Both the position numbers and the translations under genes were made by a program. A DNA stretch of 18,476 nucleotides from an uncultured Tissierellia bacterium (GTDB lineage Bacteria > Bacillota > Clostridia > Tissierellales > Peptoniphilaceae): NCBI GenBank assembly GCA_902489145.1, contig CABTYV010000028.1:1-18476 (forward strand), given 5' to 3'. The notes beneath the pieces were generated by a model, which worked only from the letters and a program-made list of their open reading frames with translations, made no database searches and was not told the origin of the DNA. How positions within the stretch are numbered: the stretch's first letter is position 1; each line of letters starts with the position of its first letter. This document shows positions 7,173 through 14,475 of the stretch, one piece after another.

Positions 7173-8267
7173 TCAGGAGGAGACGCTGATGCGCCCTCCT
7201 TTTACCTGAAAAACAGCCCCCTGTTGCTGTGCTTCCAGGGGAAGGTGGTTGGCGGTGAGGACGGCTTGATAATCAGAAATTTCTGCCAGCAAAAAACGGA
7301 TGCGCTCCTCATCCAGCTCTGAAAAGACATCATCCAAAAGCAGCAGAGGGCGCAGCCCCTTGTACCTTTCCACCAGCTTCATTTCCGCTAATTTTAAGGC
7401 CAGGGTGAGGGATCGGGCCTGGCCCTGAGAAGCAAATTTTCGGGAGGAAAGGCCATTGACCGAAAGGAGAAGATCATCCTTGTGGGGGCCAATTCCGGTA
7501 AATCCCTGATTTTGATCTTCTGCCCGCCGGTCCAAAAGCAGCTGCTCCAGAGCCTGGGGGTTTTCTATCTCCTGAGCGGGCGGGGCCGAGGAAAAATAGG
7601 AAAGCGTGACGGTTTCCTTCTGTCCGCTCATCCGCTCCATGGCCTGCTCCGCCAGCGGGCTGAGCTCTGAGAGGATCTTCTGCCGGCCGGATAGGAGCTG
7701 AAAACCCGTTTCTGCTAACTGGTGGTCCAAAATATCCAGCTGCCGATCAAACCACGCATCCTTGGGCGATTTGAGGAGGGCATTGCGCTGGGCGAGAATT
7801 TTTTCATAGGCCTGGAGGCAGGATCCGTAGCGCGCCTCCTTGTTTTTTAAAAGATCGTCCAGGAAGTGGCGTCGCTCTGCCGGCCCACCCTGTACCAAAG
7901 CGATACTCTCCGGTGCAAAAAGCACCACCTCAAACTGGTCGCTCAGCTCCTTCCAATTTTCGACCTCCACCTCATTGATGCGGACCCTCTTTCGATCCAC
8001 CATCGATATTTTGACTTCCACCTGTTTCTTACGCTTCCTCCGCATAAGCTCCGAACACACATAGGCGGAACGCTGGCCGAAGCGGATCAGGTCCCGGTCG
8101 GTCCCACCTTTAAAAGACCGCCCCTTGGCCGTCAGGTAGATGGATTCTAAAATATTGGTTTTTCCCTGGGCATTGCCTCCATAAAAGAGATTCCAGGAGG
8201 GGCTAAGCACAATTTCCTGATAGGCAATGTTTCGATAATTGATTAAAAGAAGCTTTTGCAGCGTCAT
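7173..8267 (-). CDS. recF: DNA replication and repair protein RecF
   Basis: 364-residue SMC-like ATPase that helps load RecA at gapped DNA with RecO and RecR. Walker A is YGGNAQGKTN (29-38) followed by ILESIY. The ABC-type signature reads ASQGQARSLTLALKLAE and Walker B/D-loop is LLLLDDVFSELDEERIRFLL. Length is typical. I chose ATG at 8267 (MTLQKLLLINYRNI), which matches the usual RecF N-terminus. The longer frame back to 8303 adds 12 residues overlapping the S4 gene. The ATG follows the upstream stop by 4 nt and the likely ribosome binding site GGGAAG lies inside the end of that gene, implying coupling. Confidence 0.95.
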   Translation of the reverse strand: MTLQKLLLINYRNIAYQEIVLSPSWNLFYGGNAQGKTNILESIYLTAKGRSFKGGTDRDLIRFGQRSAYVCSELMRRKRKKQVEVKISMVDRKRVRINEVEVENWKELSDQFEVVLFAPESIALVQGGPAERRHFLDDLLKNKEARYGSCLQAYEKILAQRNALLKSPKDAWFDRQLDILDHQLAETGFQLLSGRQKILSELSPLAEQAMERMSGQKETVTLSYFSSAPPAQEIENPQALEQLLLDRRAEDQNQGFTGIGPHKDDLLLSVNGLSSRKFASQGQARSLTLALKLAEMKLVERYKGLRPLLLLDDVFSELDEERIRFLLAEISDYQAVLTANHLPLEAQQQGAVFQVKGGRISVSS

Positions 8268-8271
8268 CACT

Positions 8272-8487
8272 TTATTCTTCCCGGATGACCCATTCCTGGT
8301 CAAAAAGCTTCAAAGCATCTCCCTCTTGAAGCTTTTTGCCCCGCATCCGGCACACGGTCCCGTTCACCAGGACCTGGCCATCTTGAATGAGGTTTTTTGC
8401 CTCTGCACCGGATTGGACAGCCAGGGCTAATTTGAGTGCCTGCTCCAGACGAATGGGGGCTTGATGAATTTTAATTTCCTCTGCCAT
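8272..8487 (-). CDS. yaaA: S4-domain RNA-binding protein YaaA/RlbA type
   Basis: 71-residue protein consisting almost only of an S4 RNA-binding domain (IRLEQALKLALAVQSGAEAKNLIQDGQVLVNG, then a basic strand and EGD). Small S4 proteins between dnaN and recF are standard in Bacillota and are thought to act on ribosomes or rRNA; the role here is inferred. ATG at 8487 has AAGGAGG 4 nt upstream. The frame stays open to 8550, but the extra 21 residues overlap dnaN and are not needed. It lies 13 bp after the dnaN stop and 4 bp before recF. Confidence 0.88.
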   Translation of the reverse strand: MAEEIKIHQAPIRLEQALKLALAVQSGAEAKNLIQDGQVLVNGTVCRMRGKKLQEGDALKLFDQEWVIREE

Positions 8488-8500
8488 GGGGCCTCCTTCC

Positions 8501-9610
8501 TTACTCCTGGGCAATTCGGACCGGTAAAACCAGATAGAGGTAGGAGTCAACCTCCCCTTCCGGATGAATCACCATTGGGTTGAGCGGGCCATTGAGCCGC
8601 AGGAGAACCCGGTCACAGTGGAGGGCTTTGATCCCGTCCAGCAGGTATTTTGCGTTGAAAGCAATGGTCATTTCCTCCCCATCGATCTTGGCCCCAAGCT
8701 TTTCCTGGACGGAACCGATCTCGGAGTTGGACTGAATCAAAAGCCCCTCAGCCTGAAAGAGCAGCTTGATGAGGTTGGCTCGCTCCTCCTTGGCTAGGAG
8801 GGAAGCCCGCTCCAAAGCAGCCTGAAAATCCTGTCGGTCCAGGATGATTTCGCTGGAAAAATGGGTGGAAATGATATCTTCATACTGGATATACTTTTTA
8901 TCAATCAGCCGTGCCACCATCCGAACAGACCCTGAAGTGAAGTGAATATGGCCCGGTGCCAGGGCAATCGCCGTCTTTTCGTCTTCCTTTAAGATCCTGG
9001 AAAGCTCATTGAAGGCTCGCTTCGGCACGATGGCCGACGATGCCTTTTCGGGCGCATCAGCCGCAAGCGCGATTTTTCGAACAGCCATCCGGTAGCCATC
9101 CAACGAAACCAGCGATAGCTGATCCTTTTTGCGCTCATAGAAAATCCCGGTCAATTCAATCCTTGTTTCATCCATCGAGGTGGCAAATTCCGTCTCCCGG
9201 ATCGCCTGGATCAGAAGATCATTGTCCAGAACAGTTTCTCCCGCTTCCTCAGGCTGGGGCATGGGCGGAAAATCCTCTGGATTTGGTACCTGGATATCAA
9301 AATGAACCGCTCCGCAATCAATCTGCACCCGTCCCTCCTGCTCCGTCAGGGTGACGACCTCCTGGGGCAGCTTTCGGAAGATGTTGCCAATCATGGTGGC
9401 AGGCATCACCACCACCCCTTCCTCCAGGATGCGGCAAGGCATCTGACTTTCAATAAAAAGCTCCAGATCCGTCGCTGTCAGCTTCAGCTGATCCCCCTTC
9501 GCCTCAAAACGAATGCATTCCAAAATCGGCATGGTGGTACGACTGGAAATGGCCCGCTGGCAAATGCCAATTTGGTTGACCATGGCCTGAGGCATAACCT
9601 GTATTTTCAT
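8501..9610 (-). CDS. dnaN: DNA polymerase III sliding clamp (beta subunit)
   Basis: 369-residue beta clamp, the ring that tethers the replicative polymerase to DNA. The three-fold repeated clamp domains fit the length. Typical segments are MPILECIRFEAKGDQLKLTATDLELF near the N-terminus, EETVLDNDLLIQAIRETEFATSMDETR in the middle and the C-terminal VLPVR. I place the start at ATG 9610, with AAAGGAG 6 nt upstream. The in-frame GTG at 9613 is only 3 nt from that site. The gap to dnaA is 217 bp and holds a promoter candidate and the second part of the origin. Confidence 0.97.
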   Translation of the reverse strand: MKIQVMPQAMVNQIGICQRAISSRTTMPILECIRFEAKGDQLKLTATDLELFIESQMPCRILEEGVVVMPATMIGNIFRKLPQEVVTLTEQEGRVQIDCGAVHFDIQVPNPEDFPPMPQPEEAGETVLDNDLLIQAIRETEFATSMDETRIELTGIFYERKKDQLSLVSLDGYRMAVRKIALAADAPEKASSAIVPKRAFNELSRILKEDEKTAIALAPGHIHFTSGSVRMVARLIDKKYIQYEDIISTHFSSEIILDRQDFQAALERASLLAKEERANLIKLLFQAEGLLIQSNSEIGSVQEKLGAKIDGEEMTIAFNAKYLLDGIKALHCDRVLLRLNGPLNPMVIHPEGEVDSYLYLVLPVRIAQE

Positions 9611-9661
9611 CACAAGCTCCTTTCACCTTTTCAGAAGGAGGATTTTTCGCCCCTTCCCCCT

Positions 9662-9720
9662 TAGTAGTAATAGTTAAGATAGCAGTATTAGCAGTAGGCC
9701 CTGTGGATAGAGGGGATAAG
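9662..9720. other. Origin unwinding element: DnaA boxes plus DnaA-trio-like triplets
   Basis: On the minus strand, a CTTATCCCC box (9712-9720) and a CTATCCACA box (9702-9710, one mismatch to TTATCCACA) are followed by a 4-bp GC spacer. Next comes an AT-rich tract whose plus strand, read away from the boxes, splits into in-register triplets. The first six are TAG, CAG, TAG, TAT, CAG, TAG, and six more run to 9662. Seven of the twelve fit TA(G/A). In Bacillus subtilis the same order (DnaA box, GC spacer, DnaA-trios) between dnaA and dnaN is where DnaA opens the duplex. The function here is inferred from this layout. Confidence 0.8.
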
Positions 9721-9765
9721 CGAAGAAAAGCGCACTTTGAAGCCCTTCTGTCACGGGATAAAAAT

Positions 9766-9774
9766 TGTGAATAA
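9766..9774 (-). promoter_or_regulatory. DnaA box TTATTCACA
   Basis: One mismatch to TTATCCACA on the minus strand. It lies in the dnaA-dnaN gap about 55 bp from the trio-adjacent boxes and probably belongs to the same origin sub-cluster. Confidence 0.55.
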
Positions 9775-9782
9775 AGGACTTT

Positions 9783-9812
9783 TCTATCCCAAAATGCCAC
9801 AGACCCTGTCAA
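9783..9812 (-). promoter_or_regulatory. Candidate dnaN promoter
   Basis: The minus strand has a perfect TTGACA (9807-9812), an 18-bp spacer and a weak GATAGA (9783-9788, 3 of 6). It would give dnaN its own transcript, with a leader that crosses the unwinding element. The -10 is poor, so this is only a candidate. Confidence 0.4.
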
Positions 9813-9827
9813 TATCTTCCAAACCGT

Positions 9828-11285
9828 TCACTTATGTTTCAATTGGTCTTGGATTTCATTGACCTCGTTTTGCAATTGTTCATCCTCCTTCAGCCGCTCC
9901 TGAACCCGGTCCACCGCATGCATGACGGTGGTATGATCCCTCAAAAAGGAACGACCAATCGCGACCAGGGACAGGTTGGTCATATTTCGGCCCAGATACA
10001 TGGCAATTTGTCTGGGAAAAGCGATGGTCTGGACGCGCGATTTGGAAGTAAGATCATTGGCCTCCAGGTTGTAATAAGCACTCACCCTGTGGATAATATC
10101 CTCCAGCGTAATCTCCACCTCCCTTTCTCGCTCGAGCTTGAGGGCTTCTCGGGCCAGGGCCATGTTGCTATCCCGATCCTCCGGGTCAATCTGCTTGTTG
10201 CGGAAGTGAAAATAGGCGATCACGCGCAGCAGGGCCCCTTCCAGTTCTCGGATATTGGCCGTAATATTTTCCGCAATCAGCTCCACCACATACTGGGGGA
10301 GGGAGAGGGATTCCCCTTTCATTTTATTATTTAAAATGGCCACGCGTGTCTCAAAATCAGGCTGCTGGATATCCGCCGTCATCCCCCCCTCAAAGCGGGT
10401 CACCAGGCGTTCCTCCAGATTTTTCAGCTCCTTGGGCGGCTTATCTGCGGAAAGCACAATCTGCTTATTGGCTTCCTTGAGGTCATTAAAGGTATGAAAA
10501 ACCTCCTCCATCGTCGCCTTTTTCCCGGCAATAAACTGAATATCATCGATCAAAAGAACATCGATCGACCGGTATTTGCGGCGAAAGTTTTCCTTTTCCC
10601 GGTTGGTTCCATTCTCAATCACCGCAATCATCTCATTCATAAAATTTTCGCTGGTGATATACAGGACTTTTTTATGGGGATCATTTTTGAGAATTTCGTG
10701 GGCAATGCCCTGCATCAGGTGGGTTTTGCCCAGGCCGGAGAGGCCATAAATAAACAAGGGATTATAAATGGTGCCAGGATTGGCAATGACCGCCTTGGCC
10801 GTCGCATAAGCGAAATCATTGGAATTGCCCCGGACGAAGGAATCCATCGTATATTTAGGGTTTAGCGTATGATAGCCGTTTTGCTCCTGCAGGGTACGTT
10901 CTTCCTGACGAGCCATCTGGCGGGCTTCAAAAAGCGCCGCTTCTTTTTCCTCTTGCATAGGCTCCGTCTTTGTCTGCGTCCGCTCTTCAAAGGCACTCCC
11001 CTCATTTTCCAGCTGCTTGATTTGATCATAATCATTGCTGGATGGGTCAATCAGCAGGATTTGAATGGGCTGGCCGTAGATATAGCTCAGCGCTTGCTCG
11101 ATCGCCTCCTGGTAATTTTTTCGTACCATGGTGCCGATAAAAGAAGTGGCCGTATCCAGGGTCAGGATATTGCCCTCTATAAAAAGAGGGGTCAATGGTT
11201 TGATCCAATTTTTCAGCTGTATGGGATTGAGTTGAATTTCCAGCATATGGACCACTTCATCCCAAACCATCATAATGTCGTTCAT
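9828..11285 (-). CDS. dnaA: Chromosomal replication initiator protein DnaA
   Basis: 485-residue AAA+ initiator that binds DnaA boxes and opens the origin. Domain I spans about 1-85, domain II is a Glu/Gln-rich linker (about 90-138), and domain III is the ATPase: Walker A GLSGLGKTHL (181-190), Walker B VLLIDDIQF (243-251), a VTRFEGG arginine-finger region (295-301) and sensor II NIRELEGALL. Domain IV carries the box-binding signature (FPRQIAMYLGRNMTNLSL, then RDHTTVMHA). The loop before RDHTTV reads IGRSFL where most family members have a pattern such as IGEEFGG, so it is one residue shorter. ATG at 11285 has AAAGGA about 6 nt upstream. In-frame ATGs at codons 5 and 6 are less well placed. DnaA boxes in the upstream region suggest the usual autoregulation. 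Confidence 0.98.
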   Translation of the reverse strand: MNDIMMVWDEVVHMLEIQLNPIQLKNWIKPLTPLFIEGNILTLDTATSFIGTMVRKNYQEAIEQALSYIYGQPIQILLIDPSSNDYDQIKQLENEGSAFEERTQTKTEPMQEEKEAALFEARQMARQEERTLQEQNGYHTLNPKYTMDSFVRGNSNDFAYATAKAVIANPGTIYNPLFIYGLSGLGKTHLMQGIAHEILKNDPHKKVLYITSENFMNEMIAVIENGTNREKENFRRKYRSIDVLLIDDIQFIAGKKATMEEVFHTFNDLKEANKQIVLSADKPPKELKNLEERLVTRFEGGMTADIQQPDFETRVAILNNKMKGESLSLPQYVVELIAENITANIRELEGALLRVIAYFHFRNKQIDPEDRDSNMALAREALKLEREREVEITLEDIIHRVSAYYNLEANDLTSKSRVQTIAFPRQIAMYLGRNMTNLSLVAIGRSFLRDHTTVMHAVDRVQERLKEDEQLQNEVNEIQDQLKHK

Positions 11286-11346
11286 AGAGATCCTTTTCGT
11301 TCTTTCTTTAGAGAAGCAAGCGATCAGTCGTCCCCTTCATCCGATC

Positions 11347-11406
11347 TTTTCCACATTGGGAAAAGCGATAAATGGGGGATTCACATTATTTATCCACTTA
11401 TCCACA
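11347..11406 (+). promoter_or_regulatory. DnaA-box group 1
   Basis: Three boxes on the plus strand: TTTTCCACA (11347-11355, one mismatch), TTATCCACT (11390-11398, one mismatch) and perfect TTATCCACA (11398-11406). The last two are directly in tandem, sharing one base. They lie closest to the dnaA start and are also placed to repress dnaA transcription. Confidence 0.8.
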
Positions 11407-11503
11407 GATTCGAATCCCCATTTCCACAAAAATTAAAATTCACAGAAAAAATGGGATACTTTCAGGATTTTTATGGATCATAGAAGAATTATTCACCAAA
11501 TTA

Positions 11504-11543
11504 GGTGGATAAAAATTATATTATCCACAAATTGTGGATAATA
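11504..11543. promoter_or_regulatory. DnaA-box group 2 with palindromic pair
   Basis: A TTATCCACC box on the minus strand (11504-11512) is followed by perfect boxes on opposite strands at 11521-11529 (+) and 11533-11541 (-), 3 bp apart. Together with flanking bases the pair makes an inverted repeat with 11-bp arms (11519-11529 and 11533-11543). An AT-rich run precedes it (11511-11520). Confidence 0.8.
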
Positions 11544-11564
11544 GCAGCGAAGTCCTTGTGAGTA

Positions 11565-11626
11565 AGTGGATAACTTTCTCCCTATTTTACCATAAAGCTT
11601 GAAAATAAGCGAAGGAATGTGGATAA
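11565..11626 (-). promoter_or_regulatory. DnaA-box group 3
   Basis: On the minus strand, TTATCCACT (11565-11573, one mismatch) and perfect TTATCCACA (11618-11626). This is the part of the cluster nearest rpmH. Confidence 0.75.
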
Positions 11627-11734
11627 TCAGAAGCTTGAGTGAAAAAATAAAGAAAAATTATCTTATTCGGGGGTTCTATTTCCTCTACTTGCTCATCATT
11701 TGGCCCGCAAAAGCCTGAAATAAGGGCTTCTTGC

Positions 11735-11763
11735 TTGACAGATCGTAGCCTGCTTTTTATAAT
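11735..11763 (+). promoter_or_regulatory. Full-consensus sigma-A promoter of the rpmH operon
   Basis: TTGACA (11735-11740), a 17-bp spacer and TATAAT (11758-11763) match the consensus at all 12 positions. Predicted initiation is near 11770, giving a leader of about 105 nt before rpmH. This suits a ribosomal-protein operon beside the origin. Confidence 0.9.
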
Positions 11764-11874
11764 AATTAAGATGCTCTCCATCTATCTTTTATGCACCCTC
11801 GTTGCTTCCAACCGAAGATTTGTTAACGTAGAGGGCGTGGAGAGAAAATATACGCACGAGAAGGAGGAAACAAA

Positions 11875-12009
11875 ATGAAACGTACCTATCAGCCCAATAC
11901 CCTGAAAAGAAAAAAGGACCATGGTTTTCGGAAAAGAATGTCCAGTAAAGCTGGCCGTCGGGTGCTTCGCGCCAGAAGACGCAGAGGTCGTGCCCGTCTC
12001 TCCGCCTAA
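11875..12009 (+). CDS. rpmH: 50S ribosomal protein L34
   Basis: 44-residue, strongly basic L34 of the large ribosomal subunit. The N-terminus MKRTYQPNTLKRKKDHGFR and the following RMSSKAGRRVLRARRRRGR are the standard family pattern and the length is typical. ATG at 11875 has AAGGAGG 7 nt upstream, a strong site. It is the first gene of the rightward operon; rnpA follows 38 bp after the stop. Confidence 0.98.
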   Translation: MKRTYQPNTLKRKKDHGFRKRMSSKAGRRVLRARRRRGRARLSA

Positions 12010-12047
12010 CCCATGGCCCATCACTTGGCCTGAAAGCGGGGTCTAAC

Positions 12048-12413
12048 ATGGAAAAAGCGCTCAGACTAAGGAAAAAAGAAGATTTCAATCTTGTCTACCG
12101 TAGCGGGTGGTCTTGTTTTAACCGGGATTTTCAGATCGTTTCAAAGCCGAACGGACGCACGCATAACCGCTACGGTTTCTCTCTTTCCAGGAAGTTTGGG
12201 AAGGCTCATGAGCGCAACCGAATGAAAAGGCAGCTGCGAGAGATCGTAAGGCAGGAGGAAACGCGTTTTCCGAGGGGATATGATTTCATCATTTTGCCCC
12301 GATCTGCGGCCAAGGGGTGCAGTTATACCCATCTGGAGCACTCTTTATTTCATTGTCTGTCTTTTTGGTCAGCGAAGAGACCCGGCAAACATTTCAAACC
12401 TACCGCCAGATGA
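12048..12413 (+). CDS. rnpA: Ribonuclease P protein component
   Basis: 121-residue basic protein that binds the RNase P RNA and helps tRNA 5' maturation. The N-terminal LRKKEDFNLVYRSG and the RNR motif (R56-N57-R58 within KAHERNRMKRQLREIVRQ) are diagnostic. Central strands (NRYGFSLSRKFGK, YDFIILPR) also fit. The site before ATG 12048 is weak (GGGG about 8 nt upstream), in contrast to the strong rpmH site, so L34 is probably made in excess over RnpA from one transcript. Confidence 0.95.
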   Translation: MEKALRLRKKEDFNLVYRSGWSCFNRDFQIVSKPNGRTHNRYGFSLSRKFGKAHERNRMKRQLREIVRQEETRFPRGYDFIILPRSAAKGCSYTHLEHSLFHCLSFWSAKRPGKHFKPTAR

Positions 12414-12458
12414 CAAGAGGGATTTCCTGATGGATAAACCTTGATTCAGGAGTTCATG

Positions 12459-12677
12459 ATGCTCAATACCATTGCCCGATGGATGATTCTTTTCTATCAA
12501 AAGGGGATCTCCCCTGTTTTGGGACGGGGAAAGTGTCGCTACCATCCTACCTGCTCCAGCTACGCTTTGCAGGCCTTTCAAACCTACCGTTTTACGACCG
12601 CACTGGTGCTGAGCCTATGGCGGATTCTCCGCTGCAACCCCTGGAGTAAGGGGGGCGAGGATCCCCTACGATCTTAA
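12459..12677 (+). CDS. yidD: Membrane protein insertion efficiency factor YidD
   Basis: 72-residue YidD, a small membrane-associated protein linked to YidC-dependent insertion. It shows the family pattern: amphipathic N-terminal helix (IARWMILFYQKGISP), conserved Cys26, Cys32 and Cys59 in CRYHPTCSSYALQAF and RCNPWSKGGEDP. I chose ATG 12459 because CAGGAG sits 6 nt upstream; ATG 12456 is only 3 nt away and a TTG at 12441 lies before the site. It falls between rnpA and yidC, its usual place. Confidence 0.92.
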   Translation: MLNTIARWMILFYQKGISPVLGRGKCRYHPTCSSYALQAFQTYRFTTALVLSLWRILRCNPWSKGGEDPLRS

Positions 12678-12699
12678 TAATGAAACGAGAGGTGTCAGA

Positions 12700-13428
12700 T
12701 TGAGTTTCATCAATAATTTTTTTGGCGTCATCATGCGCTTTTTCTACGAGAATTTACAGCATCTCGGAACGGAGCCTGCTCAGCTTTCTTTTTTTGCCAT
12801 GGCCATCCTAGCCATGGCGCTGATCAGTAAGCTCTTTACCATTCCCCTGACCTATCAGTCGAGTAAAAGCTCCGCCAAAATGCAGGAATTTCAGCCGGAA
12901 ATTCAGAAATTGAAGGAAAAATATGGCTACGATGAGCGCATCCTGCAGCAGAAGACCATGGAGTTTTACAAGGAAAATAATATTTCGATGGCCGGCTGCT
13001 CCTCCTGCCTACCGATGCTGATTCAGCTGGTGTTGATTGTAGCCCTTTTCAATGTGCTCCGAGAGCCCAGCCGTTATATCTTTGATAACCCCAGCACCTT
13101 TGACCATATTCAGAAAAACTTTTTCTGGGTCCAGGACTTATCCAAAGCAGATCCCCTCAAGTGGGTCGGTCTGCCGCTGCTCAATATGATCACTACCTTC
13201 GCAGTCACCTTCCTAAATCCGACGACCCGGATGAGTAAGGACAATCCTGCTGCTAGTTCTATGGCTATGATGAAATTTATGCCGGTCCTCTTTTATTTCA
13301 TGTCGGTGTCCTGGGCATCGGGTCTTTTGCTTTACTGGACCGGTGGCAATATTTTAGAGATTCTCTTTCGCGGCATTTCTGCTCTTTTTGTCAAAAGCAA
13401 AAAAGACAGCGAACCGAAGAAAAGTTAA
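12700..13428 (+). CDS. yidC: Membrane protein insertase YidC/Oxa1/SpoIIIJ
   Basis: 242-residue Oxa1-family insertase of the cytoplasmic membrane. Hydrophobic segments lie at about 28-50, 101-120, 155-173 and 193-223. Between the first two is the cytoplasmic charged hairpin (KMQEFQPEIQKLKEKYG). Segment 2 carries GCSSCLPMLIQLVLIVALFNVLR, typical of the family. The groove residue that is Arg in Bacillus and E. coli appears to be Lys44 (ALISKLFTIPL). No lipobox is present, unlike Bacillus SpoIIIJ and as in many Clostridia. Start is TTG 12700, with GAGAGGTG 5 nt upstream. The next in-frame ATG is at codon 12 and would remove the N-terminus. The tail is Lys-rich. Confidence 0.93.
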   Translation: MSFINNFFGVIMRFFYENLQHLGTEPAQLSFFAMAILAMALISKLFTIPLTYQSSKSSAKMQEFQPEIQKLKEKYGYDERILQQKTMEFYKENNISMAGCSSCLPMLIQLVLIVALFNVLREPSRYIFDNPSTFDHIQKNFFWVQDLSKADPLKWVGLPLLNMITTFAVTFLNPTTRMSKDNPAASSMAMMKFMPVLFYFMSVSWASGLLLYWTGGNILEILFRGISALFVKSKKDSEPKKS

Positions 13429-13504
13429 TCGAGGGGCGCAGGGAAAGAAGCAGTAAGTGTGAAAAGGAAAGCCTTGCTGAATGCTTATAGAAAGGAAGGC
13501 GTCC

Positions 13505-14458
13505 ATGACGACGATTATTAAGACTGGAGAAAGTATCGATCAAGCGGTTGCCGCTGCCTTGGAAGAGCTTCAGGTGACAAAAGAAGAAGTCACGATTGAC
13601 GTGTTAAAAGAAGCGAAGGCAGGCTTTTTAGGTTTTGGCGCATCCGATGCGGTCGTTCGCGTTTCTTTAAAGGAAGATCGATTTGATCAACTTCTTGTAG
13701 AAGAGGCTATTCGGGGAGCATCGACGAATGATCAGGCGGTTTATTCTTCCGCGGCTTCTGAGGAAGAGACGGAAGAAGGACTAGACGAAGCGGTATTAGA
13801 CGAGGCGGAAGAAGCAACCATCCCAGAAGATACCGACTCAGATTTCGCTGCAGAGGACGAAAAAGAAGCCTATTTTACACCGGCCTCGGATGAGGATGAT
13901 TCCATCGAGGAAGATTCGTGGGATGCGCCGGAGACGGCGGACGTCTTTGAAGATGACCAGGAGGATGCAGAAGCGCCTTTGACACAGGAAGCATCCGATC
14001 CTCTTACCTTCTCGATTCACTGGATGGAAAAAATTTTGCAGGAAATGCACATTCGAGCCCGTGTTACGGCCCACCAAGAGGAGGATGCGATCTTCCTGGA
14101 AATGACGGAGGTGTCGGAAGAGGATACTGGGATTGCGATCGGTCGCCGGGCGGAGACCCTCAATGCCCTCCAGTACATTTTATCCATTGCGCTCAATCGC
14201 GCGAGTGAGCATCACCATCAAGTCTATGTCGATGTGGGTGGCTATCGGATGCGGCGTCGGGCTTCCATCCAGCGGATGGCCAAACGCTATGGCGAACGCG
14301 TTCTGGAAAATGGACGCCCCTTCCGCCTCGATCCTATGAATGCCTACGAACGCCGTTTGGTCCATACGACGATCCAGGAAATGAGTGGCTTGGAAAGTGC
14401 GTCCGAGGGAAGAGACCCCTACCGCCGCGTAGTGATCAAGCGGAAGGATCCTCAATAG
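13505..14458 (+). CDS. jag: RNA-binding protein Jag/KhpB (Jag-N, KH, R3H)
   Basis: 317-residue Jag/KhpB, the RNA-binding partner of KhpA in cell elongation and division control. The Jag-N domain spans about 1-55 (EEVTIDVLKEAKAGFLGFG). A long linker at about 62-165 is extremely acidic: about half of residues 86-157 are Asp or Glu. The KH-like domain spans about 168-245 and has GRRAETLNALQYILSIALNR, where the GxxG loop reads GRRA. The R3H domain follows, with Arg283-x3-His287 in YERRLVHTTIQ. ATG 13505 has AAGGAAGG about 6 nt upstream; the frame opens at 13481 but without such a site. It is last before a terminator, 76 bp after yidC. Confidence 0.93.
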   Translation: MTTIIKTGESIDQAVAAALEELQVTKEEVTIDVLKEAKAGFLGFGASDAVVRVSLKEDRFDQLLVEEAIRGASTNDQAVYSSAASEEETEEGLDEAVLDEAEEATIPEDTDSDFAAEDEKEAYFTPASDEDDSIEEDSWDAPETADVFEDDQEDAEAPLTQEASDPLTFSIHWMEKILQEMHIRARVTAHQEEDAIFLEMTEVSEEDTGIAIGRRAETLNALQYILSIALNRASEHHHQVYVDVGGYRMRRRASIQRMAKRYGERVLENGRPFRLDPMNAYERRLVHTTIQEMSGLESASEGRDPYRRVVIKRKDPQ

Positions 14459-14475
14459 CGCTCCATCATCTGCGC

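Larger units (their letters stand above)
11286..11874. other. oriC upstream region between dnaA and rpmH
   Basis: This 589-bp gene-free stretch separates the two divergent replichores. It is richer in A+T than its surroundings. It holds at least three perfect DnaA boxes (11398-11406, 11521-11529, 11618-11626; a fourth, 11533-11541, completes a palindromic pair) and near-perfect ones at 11347, 11390, 11504 and 11565, plus the rpmH promoter at its right end. I see no convincing ORF. I could not pick a clear dnaA promoter on the minus strand: a TATAAT at 11515-11520 lacks a -35. A 7-bp inverted repeat with a 6-nt loop (11346-11365) lies in the dnaA leader, of unknown significance. Confidence 0.9.

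Noticed and set aside
11346..11365. 7-bp inverted repeat with 6-nt loop as a terminator or attenuator in the dnaA leader
   Set aside because: The stem is A/T-rich, no T run follows on either strand, and it overlaps a DnaA-box-like sequence.
11515..11520. TATAAT on the minus strand as a dnaA -10
   Set aside because: No -35-like hexamer at 16-18 bp; it sits in an A+T-rich stretch between DnaA boxes, and the leader would be over 200 nt.
11587..12088. Minus-strand ORFs of 64-99 codons across the origin and rpmH
   Set aside because: They overlap the DnaA boxes, the rpmH promoter and rpmH itself, have no good ribosome binding site and resemble no protein family I know.
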